Assembly: GCA_963971425.1 (NCBI GenBank)
Contig: OZ020525.1
Coordinates: 15,506,187 to 15,570,186, forward strand
Reading direction: 5' to 3'
Length of the DNA stretch: 64,000 bases
Source of the DNA: Bryoerythrophyllum caledonicum
Lineage: Eukaryota > Streptophyta > Bryopsida > Pottiales > Pottiaceae
A program made the translations under genes and the position numbers. The notes beneath the pieces are model-generated. The model made no database searches. It saw only the letters and a program-made list of their open reading frames with translations, and was not told where the DNA came from. This document shows positions 19,633 through 31,077 of the stretch, piece by piece. Position 1 is the first letter of the stretch. Each line of letters opens with the position of its first letter.

Positions 19633-21385
19633 AAGAGAACTCTGGGGCGCCCTCACAGCTCTAAAGGCGGACAGAAACTACTTGATTGGTGCGGAAGTAG
19701 TTTTAGAAACCGACTGCTTGCCTTTGCTGGGGATGATAGCAAATTGTTCTTCACCAGACATTGCAATGTTGCGTTGGATAGCCTACATCAAGTCTTTGAA
19801 TCCTGTTCTAGTTCACATTGAAGGCAAAAAGAATTCAGTTGCCGATATGTTGTCTAGAGCAAAGTATTTCAATGAAGATGAGATGATGGCTCACGAACAT
19901 GGTGAAGAATTGTTACACGGAGCCTATGTGATGAACATAGATGGTGAAAGTTCGTCTAATAGAGCATTACCTTTCAAGGATGAACTGTACGAAGGAAAAC
20001 TGAGAGATATTGGGCTTTACTTGAAAACAATGGAGCGGCAAGGAAGTTGGACGGATAAGGCATTCAAACACATTAGACATCAGTCTTATGGATATCTGTT
20101 GAAAGATGGATTTCTATGGAAGAGGGCAAAAAGAGCTGGTGAAGTGCCATTAAGAGTGGTGGGAGACTCTTTAACCAAGACCCAAATTTTACAAGAGTTT
20201 CATGATACACTTTGGGCCGGTCACAGAGGCATTTGGGCCACCTACACGAAGGTCAAGGAGCGGTATTGGTGGAAGGGACTATACAAAGATGTTGAGGAGT
20301 TTGTAGCCTCTTGTGTGGTGTGTCAGTTAGAATCGAAGGTCCGGCACAGAGATGAACTGCATCCCACTTATCCTATTGCAATCCATTTTCAATGGATGAT
20401 CGATTTGGTTGCCATGCCAAATGCAATGTGGGGGATGAAATACCTTGTTTTGGCCCGAGAAGAGCTCTCAAACTTTGTTGAAGGAAGAGCTTTGAGGACC
20501 AAGACAACAGAAAATGTATGCCGATTTATACTTGAAGACATTTTTAGTCGGTATGGGAGCATTGGCCGGATGAGAGTTGACAGAGGAGAATTGAACGCCA
20601 CTGAAGCCAAAGAATTCTTCAAGCGATATGGTGTGCAGTTGAAGCTGACAACAGCTTACAACCCTGAGGCTAATGGCAAGATTGAGAGGGGACATCCTCC
20701 AATCATTCATGCTTTAGTCAAGGCTTGCAGAGGAAAGCCTAGCTTGTGGCCAAAATTGCTACCATTTGCTCTATGGGCTGATAGAACGACACATAGTACG
20801 GTTACCGGTTATATGCCTGTAGAACTTATGTATGGGCAGAAACCTATCATGCCGGTGGAGAAAGATATTCCCACATGGGTATTTCTTTCATGGGAAGATG
20901 GCATCAGTAGGGAAAGACTGTTGGAGCTTCGTATTCAACAGTTGGCAAGATTGCCTGAGGATCTTGAGATAGCTTTGGAGAAGATGAAAGCTGCTAGATT
21001 GGGCAACAAGGAACGCTTTGACAAAACACATCGATTGAGGGGAAAGAAGATCAGAGAGGGTGATTGGGTCCTTGTATTTGATAGTACATTGGAGCATCAA
21101 CACAGCACGGTACGGAAATTTGCAAAGAGATGGATTGGACCCTATGTAGTGATTAAAGTGCACCTCAATGGCACTTATTCACTTCGAGAGTTAGATGGAG
21201 TTTCTCTTCGTGTACCAGTGGCTGGAAAACGCATCAAAGTCTTTCGAAAGAGTGACAGGTTTCATCTTCAAGGCTTAGAGGACATTCTCGATCCACGACA
21301 ATTTGAGGACAGTAACCAAGCTGAAGATGAAGATGAAGATTTAGAAGATGCAGTTCAGGACAACCAAGATAGTGAGGATGACTAA
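19610..21385 (+). CDS. pol: Gypsy copy 2 RNase H remainder and integrase
   Basis: The duplicate of 11736-13511 (first ATG 19682). The 567-residue protein from that ATG appears identical in both copies. The HHCC, D-D-E and GPY/F features are all retained. Confidence 0.88.
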   Translation, partial: QRAYPQVKRELWGALTALKADRNYLIGAEVVLETDCLPLLGMIANCSSPDIAMLRWIAYIKSLNPVLVHIEGKKNSVADMLSRAKYFNEDEMMAHEHGEELLHGAYVMNIDGESSSNRALPFKDELYEGKLRDIGLYLKTMERQGSWTDKAFKHIRHQSYGYLLKDGFLWKRAKRAGEVPLRVVGDSLTKTQILQEFHDTLWAGHRGIWATYTKVKERYWWKGLYKDVEEFVASCVVCQLESKVRHRDELHPTYPIAIHFQWMIDLVAMPNAMWGMKYLVLAREELSNFVEGRALRTKTTENVCRFILEDIFSRYGSIGRMRVDRGELNATEAKEFFKRYGVQLKLTTAYNPEANGKIERGHPPIIHALVKACRGKPSLWPKLLPFALWADRTTHSTVTGYMPVELMYGQKPIMPVEKDIPTWVFLSWEDGISRERLLELRIQQLARLPEDLEIALEKMKAARLGNKERFDKTHRLRGKKIREGDWVLVFDSTLEHQHSTVRKFAKRWIGPYVVIKVHLNGTYSLRELDGVSLRVPVAGKRIKVFRKSDRFHLQGLEDILDPRQFEDSNQAEDEDEDLEDAVQDNQDSEDD

Positions 21386-21428
21386 GCTTGGCACATACCA
21401 GAGGATGTGCAGGTTTAGAGAGGGTGAA

Positions 21429-23181
21429 TATCCTGATGGAAATTCTTCCATCATGTACATACAAGTATTAGTCTTTATATGTGTGGATTTTAATAAGTAA
21501 GGAGTTGGGGTAAAAGGGGTTGGTCGTGGTAAGAACCACGGTTTGAGGATTTGGGCAGGTGTTAGCATTTAGGTGCTGCACCGTTCTTGTCACTGCTCAG
21601 GGGGGTAGGTAGCGGGTTGACTGGTATTTTTCCTGCCTCACTAGCGAGCCAAGCCGTGGGCCGCCGAACCACTCGACGGGCTCGATTGGATTCGAACCCG
21701 GACCGGCGGCAGCCACTGACCACGACATTTCCAGCCAACCAAGTCCACGACTTGGCGATCAGGTTGTGCGAATCAACACCTTTATACGTCCGTACCATCA
21801 GTTATCTTACGATAAGTTTTTTTTTTTTTTTTATTTAGTTATTTTATTTTTTTTACTTATCTTGTTGGTTGGAAGGTCTAAGTTTTTAGTCTTCCAATAA
21901 ATAAAAGACTAGGGGATTTTATGTGGTTGAAAGTGGAAAGGATAAGAAAGTAATGAAGTACCTTGTGGGGTACTTTGGGTAGGGTGACATGGGCTAGAGT
22001 GCCCACGTCCACTTGAGGTGGAAAAGTTGGAAAAGAGATTCCTTAGAGTGTGTGTGTGTGTGTGTGTGTGCGGGAGAGAGAGCAAGGGTTTGGAGAGAAC
22101 TTTGACTGTATGTAGCTCGGCGAATTTTGTTCGCATGGAATTGAAAATTTGAGGGTTTGTTCTTTGTCTTTAGAGATTTCTATATTCGTTTCAAAAATTG
22201 AATTCGGAGTTATGTAGCAAAAGTTATGAAGGTTTGTTTTTCTGTGAAAACCCGAGGCCATCCATTGAGAGGCAAAGGTTTGACAAGCTATAAATTTTGA
22301 TGTAGTTCTTAGTTTTCTTTGAGATTTGGAGGGTGTATGCGTCTCTATCTTAGCTTTCTAGAAAGATATTACAATTGAAATTCAGAGTTGTGAGCAAGAA
22401 GTTATAGAAATCTGAATGAATAGGGGTAGGCAGAACTTTGATTGTCCATAACTTTCGGACAGTAGTTTAGATTGACTTGAAATTTGGAGGAGTCTTAGTT
22501 GTCTAGATTAGCTTGCAGAGAGCTATTACACTTAGTATTTGAAGTTTTGAGTCATCTGTGTCACTTGTTTGAAGGTTACAGCCTTGGTGAAACTTTTCCA
22601 TTGTGTTTTTGAACACTTCTTTTGAATTTCTTAGTGTTTTTGAACACTTGAAGACTTTGGAGTTGAAGGATGGAGGAATTGAAGACTTGAGGATTGACTT
22701 GAAGAGAAGAGAAGATGGAGACAAGTGTGTTGTGGCTTGTGGTCCGATTTCTTTTTTTGTGATTCCAAGCCAGCTTTGGAGGCTAGTTGTATTTCAATTC
22801 TGTTCTTGTAAACTCTGTTGCGGCGAAGTGGGGTTAATTGTCCACACGGTCGTGTTTATGTCGTTCCCACCGGTGAGGCACGTTTGCTGGTCACCGTGGG
22901 TTTGAATTTTAGGAGCCAATCTTTCGGACGGTTTCAGCTTGTGGTCTGGCCGTCCCGTTTTACCCGTCCGAGGCCGTGGTTTCTTATCACCCACCTTTAC
23001 CCTTAACCCTTTAGAGCCACCACAGGATAGGCCAACGGGGAGGAGTTTGAAGACTGAAGACTGAAGACTAGAGACCGAAGACCTGAAGATTTGAAGATAC
23101 GATTGGTTTCCCGAGCAAACAATCTCCAGTCGCAGCCAGATTCCCTGCGAATTCTCAAGGCGCTCCCCTCTCTACACGACA
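21429..23181 (+). repeat. Gypsy LTR 3 (3' LTR)
   Basis: A 1753-bp LTR starting TATCC and ending CTACACGACA. It has one GAAGACT unit fewer than the others and about a dozen private substitutions (for example near 21799, 22014, 22130, 22275 and 22841). A polypurine tract precedes it as in LTR 2. Confidence 0.92.
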
Positions 23182-23185
23182 CCGG
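23182..23185. repeat. Target-site duplication CCGG, right copy (gypsy array)
   Basis: CCGG follows the ...ACGACA end of the third LTR and matches 5677-5680. Confidence 0.5.
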
Positions 23186-25335
23186 GAGATTCTCTTGGCC
23201 ATGTTGGTACTTCCAGACGTGGTGACAATCTCTATACGTCTCAACCGGAAGAGTCTTCCAGTTGAGTCTTTGTTATATGTTATGTGTTGATTTACCTTAC
23301 CGGTTGGTGGGATGTTGTTTTAAATTGCTAGAATTAAATACTAGGGTGAGAGTAGTGATGTCGATGAGGCCCCATTGCGCACCCGGTCACTACCACTAGA
23401 GTGGTTTCTCCGGCTACTTATTTTTGTTAGGAAAAGATTCTCCGGTCCCGGGACCGCCAGATTGGGAGTCTTCCAGTTTTCCGGTCTACCGGGTGAAAGT
23501 CCACTAAGGTGGTATATTTATAGTGTCACAAATGATTTTGGAAAGAGTCACCAACCTTCTTTTGCTGCATAGTGCGAATGTGGCATTGATCTTGGAATTC
23601 TATTGATGGAATGTGATAATTGCCTTGATTTCAAGTCTCGGAACCTCAAAAATGTTCAGTTTTGATTTATGATTTGGCCAATATAGGTATATCTTTCATC
23701 AGTATTTACCTGTCACAAGTGTATGACATTTGCCAAATATACTTATTTTGAGAGTTCTAGGAAGTTAAACACTCCAAAAGTTTTGGGACACATTCACGCC
23801 ATAATGTGTTCATATATTATAATTGAAAATTCTAGATCGAAAACTTATTTTCACTTTTATTGCTAAAAAACGAGATATTTCTTTAAGGCTCCTAAAATAG
23901 GATTCAATGTTGATTTTTTCTTTGATTTCTTATCCAATCAGATACATCATGCATAGGTCCATCTTGAAACTTAATTTTTTCTGAAGAAAAACCTTTTTTT
24001 TTCATTAAATTGGGCAAAATTAAGTTATTTTGGCAAAAAAATATACTTTTGGGTATATTTTTTTTGCCCAAAAGTGAGTAACCCTAATTGACTTCTACCC
24101 TACCGGTAATCCGCCGGTGACTAGGCTATCCTTGATTTAAGGATCTAGATGTCGTTTTTTCTTTTAGCGGAGCTACTTTTGGAGGGTAGTCATTGACTTT
24201 AGTGCACCTCCTAGATGTCGTTTTGTCCTTTTGCGGTCTAGTTTTGGAGCGTAGCTATTGACTTTAGTGCACTCTTTAGATGCCATTTTCACCTTTTGGG
24301 GATCTAGTTTTGGAGGGTAGCTAGTGGCCTTTGTGTACTTAACGGCCTTGGGCTCTTGTATTATGTACTCTTCTCTTTGTTGATCTCCTCGTGTCATGCC
24401 TTCATTGCTTGTGTCTAGAGTCTTTGTTGAGCTTGTGTGAGTGGACCGGGAGAGAGTTGAGTCCTCCTAGTGTGTCTTTGCTAGGTGTGCAAGGTTGTGG
24501 CTAGTTGTGTGTTAAGTGATTGAGTGTGAGCAGAGACATCCCGAGGGGCTAGGATATCCGGGTTAGATAGGTAGAGTGAGGTCCGGGACTTGTGCTTTAG
24601 ACTTTTCACCGGTGGGACCGGGAAGAGTTGTTTTTTCGGATGGGATCCGGGAAGCCTACGGCTAATTATGATAGCCTCCCTTAAGTGGGAAGTGTTCGGA
24701 TTGGTGGGGAGTAGGGGGTGACATCCCCCTTCTGTCGGTATACCGGGAGACATCCCGGCTAAGCCTGAGTCCGGAGAATATCGGGATTATTACCTTTGCA
24801 GTGGATCAGTTCCGACGATCCCCGTGGAAGGTTGTTTTGCTCATATAATTTGTTTAATACTAACTTGTTGTGAGTCTTGTATCTTTTTGCTTTGATTCAT
24901 TGGGTGTGGTTGTAGTTGGAACCCGGGCTTGCGTGACCGGTTTATCGGAACAAGTTCCCGGTAGATTGTGAAGACCGGTAAACCGGCTGCGACCTTTATA
25001 ATTCTTTCAAGGTGTAGGGTTAGATTGTGGATATTGTGGCCTCTGGACTGCGAGAACGGACGGCAGTGACTTTCCGGGCACTATAAAAACTTACCGAAAA
25101 TCTACTCTGATGCTCAACAGAGTTTAACTGAATCACATTTGGTTACTTGTTATCGGTTACTAAGGTACCGAGGAAGCCATCCTCCGGGATGTGCCGAGGT
25201 ATTATATGTGAATTGTTGTTAAGATTTAAAGAGTTTGATGCACGATAAAAATCCCTGGAAACGATCTAGAAAGGTGGGCTTGTTTAAGGTTAATTTCAAT
25301 TAATTTTAAGAAAAACAAACCACTAGACTACGACA
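23186..25335. other. Right part of the middle LTR-type element
   Basis: No gene is supported. The stretch is rich in CCGG-containing words like the left part at 3830-5680, which fits a single element split by the gypsy array. It contains the 66-bp tandem repeat listed next and ends ...CTACGACA. Confidence 0.6.
24145..24340. repeat. Three tandem copies of a 65-66 bp repeat
   Basis: Units start at about 24145, 24211 and 24276 with CTAGATGTCGTTTT or a variant. Each contains TTTTGGAGNGTAG and, in the first two, TTGACTTTAGTGCAC. The third is the most diverged. Confidence 0.8.
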
Positions 25336-25340
25336 GTGTT
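25336..25340. repeat. Target-site duplication GTGTT, right copy
   Basis: GTGTT directly follows the ...CGACA end of the middle element and matches 3825-3829. After it the older element resumes. Confidence 0.75.
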
Positions 25341-26130
25341 GCACTTTCCGGTGTTTACCGGTATGGACTTTCTGACATTGGATTTTCAACCATCAGGTGT
25401 ATCTCATTTGGGGCGTAGAATGTTGGAAGACAAGTATCCATGCCATTGTTGGAGGTGTCGCAGGCAGTGACGGCTCCATCCACTGAGGAAGATTTGGTAT
25501 CAATGCTGACCAAGTTGGCGGCGGAGGCTATTTCTACGTTTGAGGCCAATGCTACTTTGACATCTACGGACCAGTCCTCCGAGGATCAATCCATGATCTC
25601 TAATTGACTTATTTGTTTTACGTTGCGGCCAACTCAACACAGGAGCGACACACGGGTAGAACATTTTGTAAACGAGGATAGAGCCATGGTGATTGGCCGT
25701 ACGGACGGCAACTTCACTCGAGTTATCCCCCAGTGTGTCATGTTTGACTCCAGAGCTCATGTAATGATGATCGACAAGCATTTAGCCCAAGATTTGGATC
25801 TAAGTGCTTCGGACCTCAAGCCTTGCCCATTTATGATTGTTACATCGGTTAGTATGAGCCCAAGGTTTGGGTCTCATTTAATTTTAGGTTAAACTTTTGA
25901 ATTTTTGGTACATTAGTTAGAAATTGGCAACGACAGGCCGATAGTAGTGTTAAAAGCTCCAAATATTTCACCAAATTAGTGGAAGGAAGTTCAGGGTATT
26001 ATGGATAATTTTAGATGCGAGGAGAAAAAAAGACAAGAATTTAGGAGGACTTCTAGTAGTATTTTACTACTTATTTAGGTTGTTGTTCACCAAAGGTGGT
26101 ATGATGACTTAGTGATCAGTAAGAAGTGAT
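25341..26130 (+). pseudogene. Decayed protease and pol start of the old Ty3-like element
   Basis: After the GTGTT duplication the frame cut at 3829 continues to about 25455. Further on, a retropepsin-like segment (25623-25892) has a strand resembling an active-site loop, FDSRAHVMM, where the normal Gly after Asp-Ser is Arg. This is an inactivating change if the reading is right. At 25918-25968, in another frame, the residues GNDRPIVVLKAPN look like sequence after a protease. Stops and frame changes show it is dead. It pairs with the gag remnant at 1786-3829 as one element split by later insertions. Confidence 0.55.
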
Positions 26131-26199
26131 CGACCAAATTTTAGGATGTAAAGTATAGATTAGTGGGAAGAAAAAGGTGGGGAAGTGGTTAGAGTTTAG

Positions 26200-26930
26200 A
26201 ATGAAAGGGGGAAAACTATACCTCTAAAAGAAAAAAAGAAAAAAAATAGAATTACAGGAAAATGAAATGAAAAGAAAATTCAAGTTAGAAGAAGATGGAC
26301 AAAGTTAGGATTAGAATAAGTAGAAGGAAATAGAGGTAGAAGAAGAAGAAAGAAAAAGAAAAAGAGAAGAAGTAAAGAAGACAATGAAAAAGAAGAAAGT
26401 ATGAGAAAAATGTTGATAACTGCTGGCTATGGCTGTTATGGCTGGCCATAGCCAGCCATGGATATGGCCGCCATGGCCGGTTGATAATGGGTGGCTATGG
26501 CGGTTATAGACAACTGGGGTTTCAAAGAAGGATATCAATCTCAAAGGGCCGTTGAGTAAGTGGCAAAGGAATTGGTGTTAGTGAGGCGTGCAACCAAAAT
26601 TGGATGTTGGAATTCAGGTTGTGTACATGGGTAGTTTGGAGCGACACACTTTCTAGGCTGTGGAGCTCGGCGCGAAAGGGCGCCGGAAGGAGATCAGCAG
26701 TTGCCGAGGAAACATAGGATTTTTTTTTTGGGTCTTGAGAAGCGGCTGCTCTGCCAGATTTTTTGGCGTTGAGTGGGAGGAGGAGCGCGTTCCTTAGACG
26801 GCGCCAAAAATAACAATGTCTAAAAGGCTAAAATTGGGGATACTTCCAGAGGGGGGCATTTTTTTCCCTCTCTCTCGAATTTCTGTGGGGTAATTGGAGC
26901 CGAAAGAGAACCGTGTGAGCATTTTGGGTT
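26200..26930. other. Purine-rich and palindromic repeat DNA, no gene
   Basis: The stretch at 26220-26400 is A/G-rich. At 26420-26510 short GGCCAT/ATGGCC palindromes recur (GCTATGGC, GGCCATAGCC, GGCCGCCATGGCC). GGCGCC occurs near 26677 and 26799. No supported coding sequence is seen. Confidence 0.5.
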
Positions 26931-26938
26931 GTTAGGAC

Positions 26939-27352
26939 GTGAGAAGAGAGGACGGCGAGGAGGGCGACGTGTGTCGTAGCAACGTCAAACTTCTTCGCAA
27001 GAAGCACAACACCCCCGTCTTCATATGGGTCTTGTGCTTTTCGGTGACTATTTTGGTGTGCGGGAGGCACTGGTCCGTGAGAAGAGAGGTCTACGAGGAG
27101 GGCGACGTCTGTCGCAGCAACGTCGAACTTCTTGTCAGGAAACACAAGACCCTCGTCTTCAAACGGGTCTTGTACTTTTTGGCAACTATTTTGGCGTACG
27201 GGAGGCATTGATCCGTGAGAAAAGAGGTCGACAAGGCCGGCGAGGAGGCAACGTCTGTCGCAGGAACGTCGAGCTTCTCGACAGGAAGCCCAAGACCCCA
27301 TATTTATACGGGTCTTGTGCTTTTCGGCGACCGTTTTTGTATTCGTAGGTGT
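26939..27352. repeat. Three tandem copies of a 138-bp repeat
   Basis: Units start at 26939, 27077 and 27215 with GTGAGAAGAGAGG or GTGAGAAAAGAGG, giving an exact 138-bp spacing. The length is 46 codons, so long frames stay open on both strands (175 codons on the minus strand). I read these as a repeat by-product and not as a gene, although a repeat protein cannot be excluded. Confidence 0.85.
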
Positions 27353-27359
27353 CAAAGGG

Positions 27360-28800
27360 GGCGGCCGGAGTCTTGGTGAGTGGCTGTTGCAGTTGGTGGG
27401 CGTTGGAGATCATGTGCGTGGTGCTGTGGGGGATTTGTGAGGCGCTTTGAAGTTGGTGGAAACGCAACGAAGCTGGTGGATGCGCTGGAGAGTAGTTGTA
27501 GGTATTGTGGAGTAGTTGTATGTGCTAGGGTTAAGAGTTTGTGCTGCTGGATCGTGCAATGTGTCTGGTGCTAAGAGATGAGAGTGCGACTAGCGTTGAG
27601 AGCAAAACAAGTGAAGGAGTAGTGTCGTGTGTTTGTGAGCACTGTGCGTGAGTGAAGGAGGAGTGCTGTCCGTGAGCGAAGGTGTGTGGACGTGAGCTGT
27701 GCACGGAGAGTCGTTGCGCTACGGGGCGTACTTTGTTGGTCGGTGGCGAGGCTGCGCGAATTCGAATTGAGCATGCGGTAACGCTGGCCAATTTGGGAGA
27801 GGTTTAGGGTTGGGTGATACCTCGTATGCACTAATTGGAATCTAATTATTGTGTAAATCTCTGAGAGTCCGAGGTGCATTGTGCAAATCGTTCCCCCTAA
27901 TTGTCAAGCCAATAATGTGAGAATAACTCTTTGATGAGTGTATTGATAGTGAGAGAGTTGTAATGAGCAATGTGAGGTCATATATATTCATGAGTGACTG
28001 AGGGGCTAGTGTACTACATGATGTGGTCTATTGGAAATCAAAAATGAAACACTAACGGATGTACAAACAGACTTAGAATACTAATAGCCCCTTCAAGGTC
28101 TAATTCATGTCTTCGCAGGTATAGCTGGAGAGAACGAGGTCAAACGAGTACGGGCAAAAAGCAAGAAGAACGAGTGAATCATGAGCTGTATTCGCGAGCT
28201 GGTGAGAGAGGGGTGCGTTTTGTAGCAGTTTCGGAGAGCAGTCCATTGAATTGTGATGTGTTGGTGTTGGTGCAAGGCGTCTTGCGGTGGACGAGGTTGC
28301 ACATTTCTTTGTTGGTGGTGAGGCATGTATTGATGGCGCTTGGCGAGTGGACTAGAAGGGTGGCAACGACGGTGGAGACTCAGGTCTTCATAGAGTCCGT
28401 AGGAGCAGTCGAGTATGGAGATCAATTAGGGGAGGGTTTCGAGACTCGTAAGAGGGCGTGTGGGATTTCTTTGTAGCTTGTGTTTGTTTATGTTTACAAA
28501 TTGGTATGGTTGTGTGGGTACAAAGGTTCCAGGAATGCGTGTGAGTTCATTTGCAGTGAGCGTTGTTGGTGCAGCGAGAAGAAAAGAGAAGTGTGAAGAT
28601 TGTGGTAATTAGCAGGAGGTTGATAATTACAGAGTCCGGCTATCTTCTTCTATAGGAGTTGGTTCAAAGGTATATGCGGTAAGGCGGGTTTCACTTGTGG
28701 TTTGTTCTATTTTTGGCAGGAGTGTGAAAACCAAGTGAAAGGTTATAGTGGTGCGCAATATAAGAGTTTTAAGGATTTGAATAGAGCTTTGAAGTATCTA
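27360..28800. other. Probable flank/LTR of the minus-strand copia remnant
   Basis: No gene is supported. The stretch lies directly downstream (minus strand) of the copia pol end, where a 3' LTR would be expected. A TATA-like ATATATATG on the minus strand sits near 27985. Without a second LTR copy in the window the limits cannot be set. Confidence 0.35.
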
Positions 28801-28809
28801 AATGGTATC

Positions 28810-31077
28810 TAGGTTGAAGAAGAGGTGGGGTAGGTGATACCTAGAGCTGATCGGTGTAGTTCGAATAATGTGCGTGAGAGGGATTCGATGAAGATGTCTG
28901 CAGGTTGTGCATCTGTTGAAATGTAATGAAGCTCTATTTCCCCTTTCAAAACGCGTTCGCGCACAAAGTGATGTGCAACTTTTATGTGTTTAGTTCTAGC
29001 ATGAAAAATCGAATTTTTTGCTAGTTTAATAGCAGATTGATTGTCGCAGTAAGTAGGGACAGGGAAGGAGGTGTGAAGATCTGCATGGATTTGTTGGCTT
29101 GTGATGGTAAGAGAGAGAGAGATGAGTGTGAGGGAATGGGAGAGTAAAGAATTTTATAGATGAGGCGACAAAGTCAGGTGGCCTCAGAGGCGCCAATAGA
29201 GAGAGAAACATATTCTGATCCTGTGGAGGACTGGGCTACTGTGGGTTGACGTTTGGATTGCCAGGTAATGGTAGCTATGACGAGGATGAAGCAATATCCC
29301 CCGGTGGACCAGCGGGTTTTGTGGCATGTAACTCAATCAACATCGGTGTAGCCTTGGAGGGGGGTTGTAATTTTTTGGGCATAAAATAGGCTATATGAGG
29401 AGGTTTTCTTCAAGTAGTGGAGGATGTGGTGAACAACATCTAGGTGAGTTTGTTGTGGTGCAATCATGTATCTTGAAACAAGGCCGGCAGAGAAGGCCAG
29501 GCCGGGACATGTATTGGTGAGAAATATCAACTTTCCAACAAGTTTATAATAAGAGGTGGAGCCAACTTGTGGTGAGCCCATGTCGGTAAGAAGATGAAGG
29601 CCAGAGGGAAGCAGAACATGCTCAGGTTTGCATTCCAACATGCCGCTTTCGGTTAGGATTTGAATGGCATATGCGGATTGGTTTAGGAAAATGCCTATTG
29701 GGAGATGTCTAAATTCTACCTCTAAGTATTTGTTGACTATGCCAAGATCTGTGATAGCAAACTTGGTTTTGAGTTGTGTTTTCAACCAACAAATGGCTTC
29801 TGTGTCACCGCCGGTGATGAGAAGATCATCAACGTAGACAACTAACAGGCTTTTGTTGTCGCCTGAACCTTTGTAATAGAGATTGTTGTCACTTTCACTA
29901 CGTGTGACGCCTTGTAAAATGCGATATGCGTTGATGCGTGCATACCATGCCCTGGAGCTTTATTTTTAGCCTTATAATGTCTTTTTAACTTGCGGACAAG
30001 GTGTTCCTGGCTAGGTTCTACAAAGCCTTGTGGTTGTTCCAGGTATACTTCCCCCTCTAAATTTCCGTATAGAAATGCGGTTTTGACGTCGCGATGGTGA
30101 ATGTCATGCTCGAGTTGAGATGCGCGGGCTGTAATTATCCTAATGGTGGACCACTTGACAACATGAGCAAAGACCTCTTCAAATTCAATGCCATGTCTTT
30201 GTTGAAAGCCGCGAGCTAGAAGTCGGGCTTTGAGTCAGGATGCCTCTTCGAGTAGTACAGGTTTGGTTTTCTATACCCACTTGGTTGTGATTGGTTTTTT
30301 GTTGGATGGTAACGAAACTAAATCCCAAGTGTGATTCATGTGGATGGAATTTATTTCATCGCGCATGGCATCAATCCATCATGAGTGTTGTGATGCTTAG
30401 TGATAAGTAATATTATCACTAGTGATGTCGGCATCAGCTTCAGTTAGACAAATGTCGAAGTTATCTGGAATCACAGAGAAAATATATTCGTCTAGCTTCA
30501 CGCTCTGCTTCCTGAATCGTGTCAAGCGGCGTAGAGGATGTTGTGAGACGTCATAGTTCATTTGATCGTGGGTATCACTATCAGCTACTTCTAGTGAAGT
30601 GATAAGCAGTGGCGTTGGAGCTAGAGCAGAGGAGATTGGCGACTTCTCTCTGCTGAGAATCGGCAAGGACTACCCAAGACAGGAGGTCTGCAGCGTGGTT
30701 TGAGAGTTGGGATCTATTCCTTTGGAGACAACTAGAGAAGGTGAGGTCGGGGGGAAGACCCGAGAGGTACAAGGCCGGAAGGGACCCGGGAAGAGACTAA
30801 ACTCGGGTAGGTCCAAGTTTGGGTCTCGGGAGGTATGGTCGGGTAAGTGGAGTTTGACTGGTGTTGAACTGGTGAGTTCTAATTCCGTGGTGTCGTGCTC
30901 ATGGGACGGCATCGAGGCGAGGTTGGGTCCCTGGAGCTCGATTTGAGCGCAACCTTTAGTATGAGTTGATGATGGTTGAGAATTTTGGAGTAGAAATTCT
31001 TCTATATTCTCGTAATCTCAGACGTTGGACGGGATGGGAGAGGGGAGGCCCAGAATATTTTCATCAAACATGAGATC
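28810..31077 (-). pseudogene. Ty1/copia pol remnant
   Basis: On the minus strand the order from high to low coordinates is: the end of the integrase region (LMFDEN near 31070), a variable linker (about 30400-30960), reverse transcriptase with AFLYGNLEGEVYLEQPQGF and the catalytic YVDDLL box near 29840, the segment at 29333-29785, RNase H with the WQSKRQPTVAQSS motif near 29250, and the tail with DNQSAIKLAKN near 29040. The order is typical of Ty1/copia. Frameshifts and stops (for example near 30270, 30235 and 29940) make it non-functional. The integrase and gag are missing beyond 31078, where a CACTA-like sequence begins. Confidence 0.9.

Larger units (their letters stand above)
5681..23181 (+). 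mobile_element. Tandem Ty3/gypsy array with three LTRs and two internal regions
   Basis: The arrangement is LTR (5681-7441), internal (7442-13554), LTR (13555-15315), internal (15316-21428), LTR (21429-23181). The repeat period is exactly 7874 bp for the first two units. Domain order in each internal region is gag, protease, reverse transcriptase, RNase H, integrase with a GPY/F-type tail, which is the Ty3/gypsy order. No chromodomain is seen. The internal copies differ at only about four bases, whereas the third LTR differs from the other two at a dozen or more. Both copies carry the same stop and frameshift. Confidence 0.93.
3830..25335. mobile_element. Middle-age LTR-type insertion (about 4.0 kb), itself split by the gypsy array
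   Basis: The unit begins TGTGGGAGTC and ends CTACGACA, the TG...CA ends of an LTR. It is flanked by the 5-bp duplication GTGTT (3825-3829 and 25336-25340). Removing it, with one copy of the duplication, rejoins an older reading frame. Subtracting the inner gypsy array leaves about 4001 bp (3830-5680 plus 23186-25335). I see no internal repeat of its ends and no pol-like protein, so it is either a giant solo LTR or a non-coding LTR derivative. It contains a cluster of CCCGGG palindromes, a CT-rich tract, a 33-bp minisatellite and a 66-bp tandem repeat, each listed separately. Orientation is not determined. Confidence 0.7.

Noticed and set aside
26828..27355. 175-codon minus-strand frame as a gene
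   Set aside because: It is explained by the 138-bp tandem repeat being a multiple of three; no domain or start signal was recognised.
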